NCBI RefSeq assembly: GCF_022538055.1
Contig: NZ_JAKZAM010000022.1
Coordinates: 22,942 to 86,941 of the forward strand
Length of the DNA stretch: 64,000 bases
DNA from: Cognataquiflexum nitidum
GTDB taxonomy: Bacteria > Bacteroidota > Bacteroidia > Cytophagales > Cyclobacteriaceae
Direction of reading: 5' to 3'
Shown here: positions 15,092 through 23,718 of the stretch, piece after piece
How the letters are laid out: the number at the start of each line of letters is the position of its first letter
How positions within the stretch are numbered: position 1 is the first letter of the stretch
Notes under the pieces: generated by a model
The model's input: only the letters and a program-made list of their open reading frames with translations
Database searches by the model: none
Told to the model about the DNA's origin: nothing
Made by a program: the position numbers and the translations under genes

Positions 15092-16498
15092 ATGGAAAAC
15101 TTCAAAATCATAACCCATCATAAAAAGCGCTTGGCTGACACGATTACGCCGGTCAGCATTTACCTTCAGATCAGGGACAGGTTTGCCAATCCCATTTTGT
15201 TGGAGAGTTCTGATTACCATGGGCAAGAGGACAGTTTCTCCTATATCTGTTTCAATCCGATCGCGTCATTTTCATTCAATGCCGGTCAGGTGAAGGAAAC
15301 ACTACCTTTTGGCGAGTCCATTTCCTATCATGTTGGGCCTGAATTGAGTCTTGTTGATGCGCTGCGAAAGTTCTCTGGTAGATTTCAGGATGATAACGGG
15401 AAGCACAAATTCATCAGCAATGGCCTTTTTGGGTATATGCAATATGATACTTTGGCTTATTTTGAAGATATCAAGCTGGAAAATTCTTCTCCGGATTCGG
15501 TTCCGATGCTGCATTATGCGGTTTACCAAAATGTGATTGTGGTCGACCATTTCAAAAATGAGATGCATCTTTTTGAACATCAGGTGGAGGGAATCGAAAC
15601 AGAAGTACAGCTTCCGCTTTTGGAAACGCTTCTCAACAATAAAAACCTTCCTTCTTATTCTTTCAAATTGGTAGGAGAGGAGTCTTCCAACTATACCGAT
15701 TCGGAATTTTTGGATATCCTCAAAAAGGGTCAGGAGCATTGCTTCCGTGGCGATGTTTTCCAAATTGTGCTTTCGAGGAACTTTTCCACCCAATTCAAAG
15801 GAGATGAGTTCAATGTCTACCGCGCACTCCGCTCGGTCAATCCTTCGCCTTATCTGTTCTATTTTGATTATGGTTCCTACAAGGTTTTTGGGAGTTCACC
15901 GGAGGCCCAGATTGTGGTCAAAAACAACAAAGCCACAATTTATCCTATTGCCGGGACTTTCAAGCGGACAGGAAATGACATGGCTGACGCAGACTTGGCA
16001 AGGAAACTCTATGACGATCCAAAGGAAAACTCCGAACATGTCATGTTGGTGGACCTTGCTAGAAATGACCTTAGCCGCTCCTCCGAAAAAGTGGAAGTGG
16101 AGGTTTTCAAAGAAATTCAATATTATTCCCACGTCATCCATTTGGTATCCAAAGTGACCGGTATCCTTCCCGAAGGCACCAACCCACTGCAGTTGGTGGC
16201 CGATACATTCCCTGCAGGTACGCTGTCCGGCGCTCCAAAGTACCGGGCGATGGAACTCATAGATCAGCTTGAAAATACTTCCCGTAAATTCTATGGAGGC
16301 GCTATTGGATTCCTTGGATTCAACGGCGACTTCAACCATGCCATTTTGATCCGGTCATTTGTTTCCCAAAACAACAGACTGCGGTTCCAAGCCGGTGCCG
16401 GAGTCGTAGCCAAATCCTCCATTCCTTCCGAACTCCAGGAAGTCGCCAACAAACTCGAAGCACTCAGGGTAGCGCTAAAGACGGCGGAGGGGATTTAG
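15092..16498 (+). CDS. trpE: Anthranilate synthase component I
   Basis: A 468-residue chorismate-binding enzyme. With TrpG it makes anthranilate from chorismate and glutamine. The N-terminal LLESS motif (residues 36-40) is the Trp feedback-binding site. The catalytic domain includes IVLSRNF, FGSSPEAQI, PIAGTFKRT, MLVDLARND, DTFPAGTLSGAPK and FYGGAIGF. It is therefore likely controlled twice: by attenuation and by Trp inhibition. It is the first structural gene of the operon. Confidence 0.97.
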   Translation: MENFKIITHHKKRLADTITPVSIYLQIRDRFANPILLESSDYHGQEDSFSYICFNPIASFSFNAGQVKETLPFGESISYHVGPELSLVDALRKFSGRFQDDNGKHKFISNGLFGYMQYDTLAYFEDIKLENSSPDSVPMLHYAVYQNVIVVDHFKNEMHLFEHQVEGIETEVQLPLLETLLNNKNLPSYSFKLVGEESSNYTDSEFLDILKKGQEHCFRGDVFQIVLSRNFSTQFKGDEFNVYRALRSVNPSPYLFYFDYGSYKVFGSSPEAQIVVKNNKATIYPIAGTFKRTGNDMADADLARKLYDDPKENSEHVMLVDLARNDLSRSSEKVEVEVFKEIQYYSHVIHLVSKVTGILPEGTNPLQLVADTFPAGTLSGAPKYRAMELIDQLENTSRKFYGGAIGFLGFNGDFNHAILIRSFVSQNNRLRFQAGAGVVAKSSIPSELQEVANKLEALRVALKTAEGI

Positions 16499-16504
16499 GG
16501 AGAG

Positions 16505-16552
16505 GTTTGAAGGTTGAAAAGTTGCAAGGTTCAAAAGTTTTAAAGTTGGTTT
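16505..16552 (+). repeat. 8-bp-period array, left arm of inverted repeat around the four-helix-bundle gene
   Basis: Six uninterrupted octamers, all starting GTT: GTTTGAAG, GTTGAAAA, GTTGCAAG, GTTCAAAA, GTTTTAAA, GTTGGTTT. The array starts 6 nt after the trpE stop. Bases 16534-16549 are a perfect 16-bp inverted match to 17003-17018 on the other side of the inserted gene. Confidence 0.9.
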
Positions 16553-16578
16553 TATGTTCAATTTAAGAAGATATCGTA

Positions 16579-16983
16579 ATGGCAAAGATTGATTCCTTTG
16601 AAGATTTGAATGTGTGGAAAGAAGCAGTAAGGATAGCTGTCGAAATCTATCGAATAGCTGACATTGCGCCTTTAAAAAATGATTACAAATCTAGAGATCA
16701 GCTTATCGGTGCCGCTATTTCTATTTCAAATAACATTGCCGAAGGTTTTGAATACAATAACAACAAGGTATTCGTGAAATTTCTACATTATTCAAAAGGT
16801 TCAGCAGGGGAGGTTAGAAGCCAACTTGCCGTATTAGTAAAAGCCGGAAGAGTAAACCAAGAGGAATATTTAAAACTTAAATCAGAATTAATTGTCCTAT
16901 CAAGTCAAATCAAATCCTTCATCAACTATTTGGTTTCGCTTGAAAAAAACCAAACCCTAAAACATGAACCCTATAGTCATTAA
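16579..16983 (+). CDS. Four-helix-bundle protein of the 23S rRNA intervening-sequence family
   Basis: A 134-residue, mostly helical protein matching the S23/IVS-encoded four-helix-bundle family: opening SFEDLNVWKEAVRIAVEIYRI, central RDQLIGAAISISNNIAEGFE, and YSKGSAGEVRSQL. Such proteins are encoded in rRNA intervening sequences of Leptospira and Coxiella and resemble the Avd accessory protein of diversity-generating retroelements. Their function is not settled. Here the gene sits between trpE and trpG, where no tryptophan function is expected, and is bracketed by inverted octamer arrays. It lies in the operon's orientation and would be cotranscribed. Confidence 0.9.
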   Translation: MAKIDSFEDLNVWKEAVRIAVEIYRIADIAPLKNDYKSRDQLIGAAISISNNIAEGFEYNNNKVFVKFLHYSKGSAGEVRSQLAVLVKAGRVNQEEYLKLKSELIVLSSQIKSFINYLVSLEKNQTLKHEPYSH

Positions 16984-16990
16984 GGGCACA

Positions 16991-17022
16991 CCTTTTAACC
17001 TTCCAACTTTAAAACTTTCCCA
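16991..17022 (+). repeat. 8-bp-period array, right arm of inverted repeat, abutting trpG
   Basis: Four octamers: CCTTTTAA, CCTTCCAA, CTTTAAAA, CTTTCCCA. The last one ends directly at the trpG ATG. Bases 17003-17018 pair perfectly with 16534-16549. AAGGTT near 16511 also matches the complement of AACCTT near 16997, so the full arms can form a long imperfect stem. Confidence 0.9.
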
Positions 17023-17589
17023 ATGCGCATCCTCGTCCTCGATAATTACGATTCATTTACATATAACTTGGTGTACATCATCAGAGCTTTGGGCTATGGT
17101 CCACAGATGGATATTTTCCGGAATGATAAAATCAGCCTTGAAGAAGTCTCCAATTATGATAAAATACTCCTTTCACCCGGCCCGGGAGTTCCGGCCGAAG
17201 CGGGGATTATGCCGGAATTGCTGAGAACATATTCCGCTACCAAGGATATCCTCGGAATCTGCCTTGGCCATCAGGCGATCGGAGAGGCTTTTGGCGGTAG
17301 TTTGATAAACCTTTCGGAAGTAGTTCACGGACTTGCTTCTGAAGTGAAAGTCGCTGACGATCTGATCTTCAAAGGCCTTCCCGAAAGATTCAAAATAGGA
17401 AGATATCATTCTTGGGTGATCAATGAACAGACACTTTCCCCTGATTTGGAAATCACTGCCAGAACACCCGATGGACAAATCATGGGTGTGAGGCACAAAG
17501 AATTCAAAGTCCGCGGTCTTCAGTTCCATCCCGAATCTGTGTTGACTGAACATGGCGTAGCGATGATGAAAAATTGGCTGGAAAGCTGA
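17023..17589 (+). CDS. trpG: Anthranilate synthase component II (glutamine amidotransferase)
   Basis: A 188-residue class I amidotransferase. The catalytic triad is Cys80 (ILGICLGHQ), His169 and Glu171 (QFHPES). SPGPGVPAEAG gives the oxyanion region. It supplies ammonia to TrpE. It is separated from trpE by the 524-nt insert with the four-helix-bundle gene, and its start codon touches the repeat array. Confidence 0.96.
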   Translation: MRILVLDNYDSFTYNLVYIIRALGYGPQMDIFRNDKISLEEVSNYDKILLSPGPGVPAEAGIMPELLRTYSATKDILGICLGHQAIGEAFGGSLINLSEVVHGLASEVKVADDLIFKGLPERFKIGRYHSWVINEQTLSPDLEITARTPDGQIMGVRHKEFKVRGLQFHPESVLTEHGVAMMKNWLES

Positions 17590-17590
17590 G

Positions 17591-17855
17591 GAAAGGATGA
17601 AGTGGGAGGGGTGAAGGATGAAGTAGGTTGGAAGTACCAAGTATAAAGTACCAAGTACCACGTAACTCCTGATATTGAACCCTAATCAATTAACCAAATA
17701 ACCAGATAACCATTAACCAAATAACCCAATAACCACTAACCAATAACCATTAATCCAATAACCTGACAACTTTGACAACCTGACAACAACTACAACTATT
17801 ACAACAACTACAACCAATACAACCACTACAACCTATTAACCATTAACCAACTGCC
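17591..17855 (+). repeat. trpG-trpD spacer made of degenerate 7-9-bp repeats
   Basis: Nearly the whole 266-nt spacer is low-complexity repeat. After the stop come two GGATGAAGT copies (about 17595 and 17617). Five 7-mers follow at 17632-17666: AAGTACC, AAGTATA, AAGTACC, AAGTACC, ACGTAAC. From about 17690 to 17850 the TAACCA/CAACTA-type units have 7-9-bp spacing and lead to the trpD ATG at 17856. No ORF or terminator is evident. Confidence 0.85.
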
Positions 17856-18869
17856 ATGAAAGACATACTCAACCACCTGATCGAACACCGGAGCCTTTCG
17901 AAAGACCAGGCAAAGGAAGTTTTGAAGAAGATTACTTCAGGTTCATACAACTCCAGTCAGATTGCGGCTTTCCTGACCGTATACCTGATGAGAAGCATCA
18001 CCGTAGAGGAATTGGGCGGATTTAGAGAAGCGATGTTGGAGTTGTGCATTCCTGTGGAGATATCTGAATACGATGCCATGGACCTTTGCGGCACAGGCGG
18101 TGACGGAAAGGATACTTTTAATATCTCTACCCTTGCCTCCTTTATCGTAGCAGGTGCAGGACAAAATGTAGCCAAACACGGAAACACCGGAGTGTCTTCG
18201 ATTTGCGGTTCTTCAAACCTTTTGGCGCACTTTGGATATGAGTTTACCAATGACATCGGAAAGATCAGAAAGAGCCTCGACGAAGCAGGAATCTGTTTTC
18301 TTCATGCGCCGCTTTTCCACCCTGCCATGAAAAATGTCGGCCCTATCAGAAAAGAATTGGGTGTAAAAACATTTTTCAATATGTTGGGCCCGATGGTCAA
18401 TCCAAGTTTTCCTAAAAAACAATTGGTAGGGGTTTTCAGTCTTGAGTTGGCGAGGCTCTATGCCTACCTCTATCAGGAGCACGATGGCAACTTCAGTATT
18501 TTACATGCCTTGGACGGCTATGATGAGATTTCTCTCACAGGGGATTTCAAAATGATTTCCAATTCGGGTGAAAAACTCCTCAGTCCGGAAAGCATTGGCT
18601 TGCCCAAAATCTCTCCCGATTCCATCTTGGGGGGAGAAACTGTAGAAGAGTCCGCCAGAATATTTGACAATATATTGAAAGGAAAAGGTACAGTTCCACA
18701 AAATTCTGTTGTCCTTGCCAATGCCGCTGCGGCACTTGTAACGGCAGATCCTGAATTGGGATTTGAATCTGCTTTGGAAAAAGCCAAAGACTCTCTTTAT
18801 GGAGGAAATGCGCTGAAAGTTTTCAATGCATTGGTCAATCCAAAAACAACTGTTTCATTTTCAAACTGA
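17856..18869 (+). CDS. trpD: Anthranilate phosphoribosyltransferase
   Basis: A 337-residue enzyme that transfers phosphoribose from PRPP to anthranilate. The PRPP/Mg motif GTGGD is at residues 79-83, followed by NISTLASF and KHGNTGVSS. The later NMLGPMVNP segment completes the anthranilate site. It is followed by trpC after 2 nt. Confidence 0.97.
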   Translation: MKDILNHLIEHRSLSKDQAKEVLKKITSGSYNSSQIAAFLTVYLMRSITVEELGGFREAMLELCIPVEISEYDAMDLCGTGGDGKDTFNISTLASFIVAGAGQNVAKHGNTGVSSICGSSNLLAHFGYEFTNDIGKIRKSLDEAGICFLHAPLFHPAMKNVGPIRKELGVKTFFNMLGPMVNPSFPKKQLVGVFSLELARLYAYLYQEHDGNFSILHALDGYDEISLTGDFKMISNSGEKLLSPESIGLPKISPDSILGGETVEESARIFDNILKGKGTVPQNSVVLANAAAALVTADPELGFESALEKAKDSLYGGNALKVFNALVNPKTTVSFSN

Positions 18870-18871
18870 TC

Positions 18872-19690
18872 ATGATGAATATTTTAGATAAAATAATTGC
18901 CCACAAAAAGTTAGAAGTAGCTGAAAAAAGCAGCTTGGTACCTGTAAAGTTGCTAGAACAAAGTGTCTACTTTGACGGAAGCATCGTGTCTATGAAAAAG
19001 TATATCAAACACGAAGACAAGACAGGAATTATTGCTGAATTCAAAAGAAAATCCCCTTCCAAAGGATCTATCAATTCAAATTCCTCGGTGGAGACAGTCA
19101 GTATTGGTTACATGCAGGCAGGCGCTTCGGCCTTGTCCATTTTGACTGACAAAGAGTTTTTTGGTGGAAAAAATGAAGACTTAACTACGGCTAGAAAATT
19201 CAATTTCTGTCCCATACTTCGGAAGGATTTTATCATTGATGAATACCAGATCATCGAAGCCAAATCCATCGGAGCAGATTGTATCTTATTGATAGCTGCT
19301 GCATTGGAACCAAAACGTCTGAAAGAGTTGGCCGTTTTTGCGCATTCTTTGGGATTGGAAGTGTTGATGGAAGTCCATGATGGGGACGAATTGGATGCTT
19401 CACTCAATGAGCATTTGGATTTGATTGGAGTCAACAACAGAAGCCTGAAGACTTTCGAAGTTTCTTTGGAAACTTCCTTTGGTCTTGTGGATAGGATTCC
19501 TGCAGACTTTATCAAAATCTCAGAATCGGGCATTTCCCAACCCGAGACCTTGATATCGCTGAAAAATGCGGGATTTGATGGATTCCTCATCGGGGAAAAT
19601 TTTATGAAATCCGCGCGTCCTGAGCAGGCTGCATATAATTTTATGCATGAATACAGAAGGTTATTGGTAGTAAATCAAGCTATTGCTTAA
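18872..19690 (+). CDS. trpC: Indole-3-glycerol-phosphate synthase
   Basis: A 272-residue TIM-barrel enzyme (a second Met follows the first directly). The family N-terminus ILDKIIAHKKLEV is present, then IIAEFKRKSPSKG with the catalytic Lys/Glu region, SILTDKEFFGG, LRKDFIIDEYQI, GVNNRSL, and the phosphate-binding SESGI and GFDGFLIGENFM. It is packed 2 nt after trpD and 3 nt before trpF. Confidence 0.97.
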   Translation: MMNILDKIIAHKKLEVAEKSSLVPVKLLEQSVYFDGSIVSMKKYIKHEDKTGIIAEFKRKSPSKGSINSNSSVETVSIGYMQAGASALSILTDKEFFGGKNEDLTTARKFNFCPILRKDFIIDEYQIIEAKSIGADCILLIAAALEPKRLKELAVFAHSLGLEVLMEVHDGDELDASLNEHLDLIGVNNRSLKTFEVSLETSFGLVDRIPADFIKISESGISQPETLISLKNAGFDGFLIGENFMKSARPEQAAYNFMHEYRRLLVVNQAIA

Positions 19691-19693
19691 AAA

Positions 19694-20332
19694 ATGAAGC
19701 TAAAAGTCTGTGGCATGCGAGAATCCGCCAACGTCAAAAAACTGTTGGACGATGTCCAACCGGATTGGATGGGGCTGATTTTCTATCCGGCTTCGCCAAG
19801 GTTTGTGGACGATATCCAAGCTGATTGGATCAGGGAAACAGACATCAGGAAAGTCGGTGTTTTCGTAGATGCCGCTCTTTCGGAAATAACAGAGAAAGTC
19901 CAAAAGTTTGGGCTTTCCACACTTCAACTTCACGGAGAAGAAAGTGTCGAGGAAGTAAGAGAAATCAAGGAAAAAACCGGTTTGGAAGTTTTCAAGGTAT
20001 TCTCCATCGACAAAAACATCGATTGGAAGCATTTGGAGGGTTATCTTCCACACGTGGATTATTTCCTCTTCGATACATTCACCCATGCCTACGGTGGTAG
20101 CGGTAAAACCTTTAATTGGCAAATTTTATTAGATTATCCTTTTGACAAACCCTTTTTGCTCAGCGGTGGTTTAACCTTAGGACACTTGGATGCCATCGGG
20201 GATTTGAAATCCAAAGTTCCCCAATTGACAGGCTTGGATATCAACTCCAAATTTGAAATTGAACCCGGACTCAAGGACATTGACTTGGTCTCAGAATTCA
20301 AAAAGTCACTTACAAAAACCCTATTTAAATAA
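19694..20332 (+). CDS. trpF: Phosphoribosylanthranilate isomerase
   Basis: A 212-residue TIM-barrel isomerase: KVCGMRE (catalytic Cys) at the N-terminus, GLIFYPASPRFV, VGVFVDA, LQLHGEE, a late FLFDTF (catalytic Asp), LLSGGL and GLDINSKFE. It is a monofunctional TrpF, separate from TrpC. The stop is followed by the heptad array before trpB. Confidence 0.96.
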   Translation: MKLKVCGMRESANVKKLLDDVQPDWMGLIFYPASPRFVDDIQADWIRETDIRKVGVFVDAALSEITEKVQKFGLSTLQLHGEESVEEVREIKEKTGLEVFKVFSIDKNIDWKHLEGYLPHVDYFLFDTFTHAYGGSGKTFNWQILLDYPFDKPFLLSGGLTLGHLDAIGDLKSKVPQLTGLDINSKFEIEPGLKDIDLVSEFKKSLTKTLFK

Positions 20333-20354
20333 GGTTTAAAAAACCAAAATGCCT

Positions 20355-20389
20355 AAGTCTCAAATCTCAAATCTCACGTCTCATATCTT
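20355..20389 (+). repeat. Heptad array upstream of trpB
   Basis: Five exact 7-bp units: AAGTCTC, AAATCTC, AAATCTC, ACGTCTC, ATATCTT. The array ends 7 nt before the trpB ATG. The unit is shared with the arrays before trpA (21702-21736) and hisH (24527-24561). Confidence 0.9.
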
Positions 20390-20396
20390 AAATAAA

Positions 20397-21575
20397 ATGA
20401 TCAAAATCGACGAAAAAGGCTTTTATGGAAAATTCGGAGGGGCGTATATCCCCGAGATGCTCCATCCCAATATTGAGGAACTCAGAGAAAACTATGAGCA
20501 AATTATGGCCACACCGGAATTTCAAAAGGAATTCAGAGGCTTGCTCAAAGACTTCGTCGGAAGACCGACTCCATTGTATTTTGCCTCCAGGCTCTCCGAA
20601 AAGTATGGTGCCAAAATCTATCTCAAAAGAGAGGACCTTTGCCACACCGGTGCACATAAAGTGAACAATACTGTGGGTCAAATTATCATGGCCAAAAAAC
20701 TTGGAAAGAAGCGCATCATTGCAGAAACCGGTGCCGGACAACATGGTGTGGCCACAGCAACGGTCTGTGCGCTGATGGGGATGGATTGCACGATCTATAT
20801 GGGTGCAGTGGATATCCAAAGACAGCGGCCCAATGTCGAGCGTATGAAAATCCTTGGAGCCAAGGTAGTGCCCGCGACTTCCGGTAGCCAAACTCTCAAG
20901 GATGCTACCAATGAAGCGATGCGCCAATGGATCAATAATCCCGTCGATACCCATTATATTATCGGTTCTGTGGTAGGACCTCACCCATACCCGGAGATGG
21001 TGGCGAGGTTTCAGTCAGTAATTTCTGAGGAAATCAAATGGCAGCTCAAAGAAAAAGAAGGTACCGAAAATCCCGATATTATCATCGCCTGTGTAGGTGG
21101 TGGGAGCAATGCTGCAGGAGCTTTTTTCCATTATTACAATGTTCCCCAAGTGAGATTGGTGGCTGCAGAGGCTGCAGGCTTGGGAGTGACTTCAGGAAAA
21201 TCAGCAGCTACGACCGTTTTGGGAACATCAGGAATCCTGCATGGCAGCAAGACATTGCTGATGCAGACCGAAGATGGACAGGTGGTAGAGCCACATTCTA
21301 TTTCAGCAGGATTGGATTACCCCGGAATCGGACCTGTGCATGCTCATTTGTTTGATATTGGAAGAGCCGAATTTGTGGCTGTGGAAGATGAGGATGCCAT
21401 GAAGGCAGGAATCCAACTCAGCCGTACAGAAGGAATCATTCCCGCTATTGAAACTGCACATGCTATCCATGCTTTGAACCTGATCGAATACAGCAAAGAT
21501 GACATCATTGTAATCAATCTTTCAGGAAGAGGAGACAAGGATTTGGATACTTATATCAAATGGGGAGGCTATTAG
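20397..21575 (+). CDS. trpB: Tryptophan synthase beta subunit
   Basis: A 392-residue PLP enzyme that joins indole and serine. The start at 20397 ([17 protein letters not shown]) is chosen over an upstream in-frame ATG whose codons read through the heptad array. The PLP Lys lies in HTGAHKVNN. The phosphate-binding loop is VGGGSNAAG, and ETGAGQHG is conserved. Normal length for TrpB1. Confidence 0.97.
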   Translation: MIKIDEKGFYGKFGGAYIPEMLHPNIEELRENYEQIMATPEFQKEFRGLLKDFVGRPTPLYFASRLSEKYGAKIYLKREDLCHTGAHKVNNTVGQIIMAKKLGKKRIIAETGAGQHGVATATVCALMGMDCTIYMGAVDIQRQRPNVERMKILGAKVVPATSGSQTLKDATNEAMRQWINNPVDTHYIIGSVVGPHPYPEMVARFQSVISEEIKWQLKEKEGTENPDIIIACVGGGSNAAGAFFHYYNVPQVRLVAAEAAGLGVTSGKSAATTVLGTSGILHGSKTLLMQTEDGQVVEPHSISAGLDYPGIGPVHAHLFDIGRAEFVAVEDEDAMKAGIQLSRTEGIIPAIETAHAIHALNLIEYSKDDIIVINLSGRGDKDLDTYIKWGGY

Positions 21576-21579
21576 GAAG

Positions 21580-21736
21580 GATGAAGGAGGAAGTCGGAAG
21601 TACGAAAAAGACAGAAGTCGGAAGACAGAAGACGGAAGTTTTTAGACCCTCATATTCCCCCTTCAAACTTTTGACTCAATTCCAACTTTTAACGAAAACC
21701 AATCTCATGTCTTTAGTCTCACGTCTCACGTCTTAA
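21580..21736 (+). repeat. trpB-trpA spacer with two heptad arrays
   Basis: The left array at 21580-21638 has 7-bp units GATGAAG, GAGGAAG, TCGGAAG, TACGAAA, a 3-nt slip, then ACAGAAG, TCGGAAG, ACAGAAG, ACGGAAG. The right array at 21702-21736 has ATCTCAT, GTCTTTA, GTCTCAC, GTCTCAC, GTCTTAA, ending 2 nt before the trpA ATG. Parts of the two arms are complementary: AGACAGAAGAC on the left against GTCTTTAGTCT on the right, 9 of 11. Confidence 0.9.
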
Positions 21737-21738
21737 AA

Positions 21739-22512
21739 ATGAATCGAATAGAAAATTTATTTCAAACCAAAAAAGAGCAGGTGCTCTCTATATATTTTAC
21801 TGCAGGTTTTCCAAAACTCGAGGATACGCTTCCTATTATGCAAGCCATTGAGTCGGCCGGGGCTGACATTATCGAAGTGGGAGTTCCTTATTCCGATCCG
21901 ATTGCCGACGGGCCCACGATTCAGGACAGCAATCAGATTGCCTTGGACAATGGCATGAGCCTGAAGAAGCTTTTTGAGCAATTGCAGGACATGCGCCAAA
22001 TTGTTTCTTTGCCGGTGGTCCTGATGGGATACCTCAATCCGATCATCCAATATGGAATGGAAGCTTTTTGTAAAAAATGTCAGGAAATTGGCGTGGATGG
22101 GCTGATTCTTCCCGACCTTCCTATGCAGCAATACTTGGATGAATTCAAGGAAATCTTTGACAGGTATGATCTTCGCAACACATTTCTGATTTCTCCGCAA
22201 ACAAGTGAAAAGAGAATCCGGGAAATTGATACCCATTCCAATGGGTTCATTTATATGGTTTCTGCCCATAGTATCACCGGTGCAAGGACAGGGATTTCAG
22301 AAGAACAGATTGCTTATTTCCAAAGAGTGGAGGCCATGAACCTTATAAATCCGAGATTGATCGGGTTTGGGATTTCCGATTCAGAAACATTCACCACCGC
22401 TTCCAAATATGGAAACGGCGCCATCATAGGCAGTGCATTTATCAAAAAAATCAAAGATAGTCAGGACTTGAAATCCGACATCGAATCTTACATACGGTCC
22501 GTAATCCATTGA
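21739..22512 (+). CDS. trpA: Tryptophan synthase alpha subunit
   Basis: A 257-residue TIM-barrel lyase that releases indole from indole-3-glycerol phosphate. The catalytic Glu and Asp are in DIIEVGVPYSDPIADGPTIQ. LMGYLNPI, LPDLPMQQ and IYMVSAHSITGARTG are also conserved. It is followed after 4 nt by the DAHP synthase. Confidence 0.97.
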   Translation: MNRIENLFQTKKEQVLSIYFTAGFPKLEDTLPIMQAIESAGADIIEVGVPYSDPIADGPTIQDSNQIALDNGMSLKKLFEQLQDMRQIVSLPVVLMGYLNPIIQYGMEAFCKKCQEIGVDGLILPDLPMQQYLDEFKEIFDRYDLRNTFLISPQTSEKRIREIDTHSNGFIYMVSAHSITGARTGISEEQIAYFQRVEAMNLINPRLIGFGISDSETFTTASKYGNGAIIGSAFIKKIKDSQDLKSDIESYIRSVIH

Positions 22513-22516
22513 AATT

Positions 22517-23536
22517 ATGATTGTCCAGTTAAAAGAAGAAATTACCGAGTTGCAAAAAGACAAACTGATCAACGAGATCAGTCAGATCGGCTACAAGATC
22601 ACCGAAGTCAAAACCCAATTGGGAGATTACCTGATCGGGATTGGAAAGAATGATTTTGATATCCGCAAAATCGGTCAGCAGGAGGGTATCAAAGACATCC
22701 ATATCGTTTCGGACGAGTACAAACTTGTTTCCAAAAAGTGGAAAGTCAAACCCACTTCGATTGACCTTGGCGATGGCATATTCATCAAAGATGGCGATAT
22801 GGCGATCATGGCCGGACCTTGTTCCATTGAGTCGGAGGACCAAATCGTCAAAATCATCAACCATCTCAAGGCCACCGGCATCAGCATGATGCGAGGCGGT
22901 GTCTTCAAACCACGTTCAAGTCCTTATGCCTTTCGGGGACTGGGAATTGACGGCTTAAAATTGTGGTATGGTTTGGCCAAAGAAGCAGGAATCAAAATCG
23001 TCACTGAAGTCATGCAAGTTTCCCAAATCGAGGAAATGTACCCTTATGTGGATGTGTATCAGGTAGGGGCGAGAAATACCCAAAACTTCAATCTCTTGGA
23101 TGAATTGGGGAAAGTGGACAAAGCAGTTATGATCAAAAGGGGTATTTCCGGTACCATTGAAGAATTGCTCCAATCTGCGGAGTATGTTTTTTCAGGAGGA
23201 AATGAAAAATTGATTCTCTGCGAAAGGGGAATCCGTACCTATGAAAGAGCGAGTCGAAATACCTTGGACCTGAATGCAGTTCCTGTTTTGAAAGCAAAGT
23301 CCCATTTACCGGTAATCGTGGATCCTTCGCACGGGATTGGGATCAGGGAATATGTACCCCAAATGGCGCTTGCAGGTGTGATGGCGGGAGCAGACGGGAT
23401 CATCTATGAAACCCACGAGATTCCTGAAAAAGCCTATTCAGATGGTCAACAGACTTTGGATTTTGCACAAAGTGCCTTGTTGGCAGATTGGATCAGGAAG
23501 ACATTCGCAATGCGGAAATCCTTTACCTTAATTTGA
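22517..23536 (+). CDS. aroF: 3-deoxy-7-phosphoheptulonate (DAHP) synthase, type I-beta with N-terminal regulatory domain
   Basis: A 339-residue enzyme for the first step of the shikimate pathway. Residues 1-70 form a ferredoxin-like regulatory domain, as in Thermotoga-type DAHP synthases. The catalytic barrel follows: MAGPCSIES, MRGGVFKPRSSPYAF, VGARNTQNF, MIKRGI, LCERGIRTYE and VDPSHGIG. It has no fused chorismate mutase. As the gene sits 4 nt after trpA, entry into the pathway should rise and fall with the trp attenuator. Confidence 0.94.
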   Translation: MIVQLKEEITELQKDKLINEISQIGYKITEVKTQLGDYLIGIGKNDFDIRKIGQQEGIKDIHIVSDEYKLVSKKWKVKPTSIDLGDGIFIKDGDMAIMAGPCSIESEDQIVKIINHLKATGISMMRGGVFKPRSSPYAFRGLGIDGLKLWYGLAKEAGIKIVTEVMQVSQIEEMYPYVDVYQVGARNTQNFNLLDELGKVDKAVMIKRGISGTIEELLQSAEYVFSGGNEKLILCERGIRTYERASRNTLDLNAVPVLKAKSHLPVIVDPSHGIGIREYVPQMALAGVMAGADGIIYETHEIPEKAYSDGQQTLDFAQSALLADWIRKTFAMRKSFTLI

Positions 23537-23634
23537 TTGGCTTACATTCTGCTTTTGGGTAAGGTTACAGGTTTTATTAATTTTAAAAAACAGGAATCAA
23601 ACAGAGGTTTTGAATCTACAAAGGACGGGCTGTC

Positions 23635-23662
23635 GACTGTGGACTATGGACTATTGACTTAA
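23635..23662 (+). repeat. Heptad array downstream of the DAHP synthase
   Basis: Four 7-bp units: GACTGTG, GACTATG, GACTATT, GACTTAA, inside the 182-nt spacer before the hydroxylase gene. Confidence 0.85.
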
Positions 23663-23718
23663 TGCCTCTGAACCCCAATCAGGTTAAGAATTAAAATATA
23701 CAACCCAAATATAGAATA

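Noticed and set aside
16579..16983. Diversity-generating retroelement (Avd-like gene)
   Set aside because: No reverse transcriptase, template repeat or variable repeat is nearby, so only the protein family resemblance stands.
20349..20396. Longer TrpB start inside the heptad array
   Set aside because: The extra 16 residues are just translated repeats; TrpB homologues begin at the 20397 Met.
20388..20984. 198-codon ORF antisense to trpB
   Set aside because: It mirrors a strongly conserved enzyme, has no domain of its own and no promoter; it is a shadow of trpB codon use.
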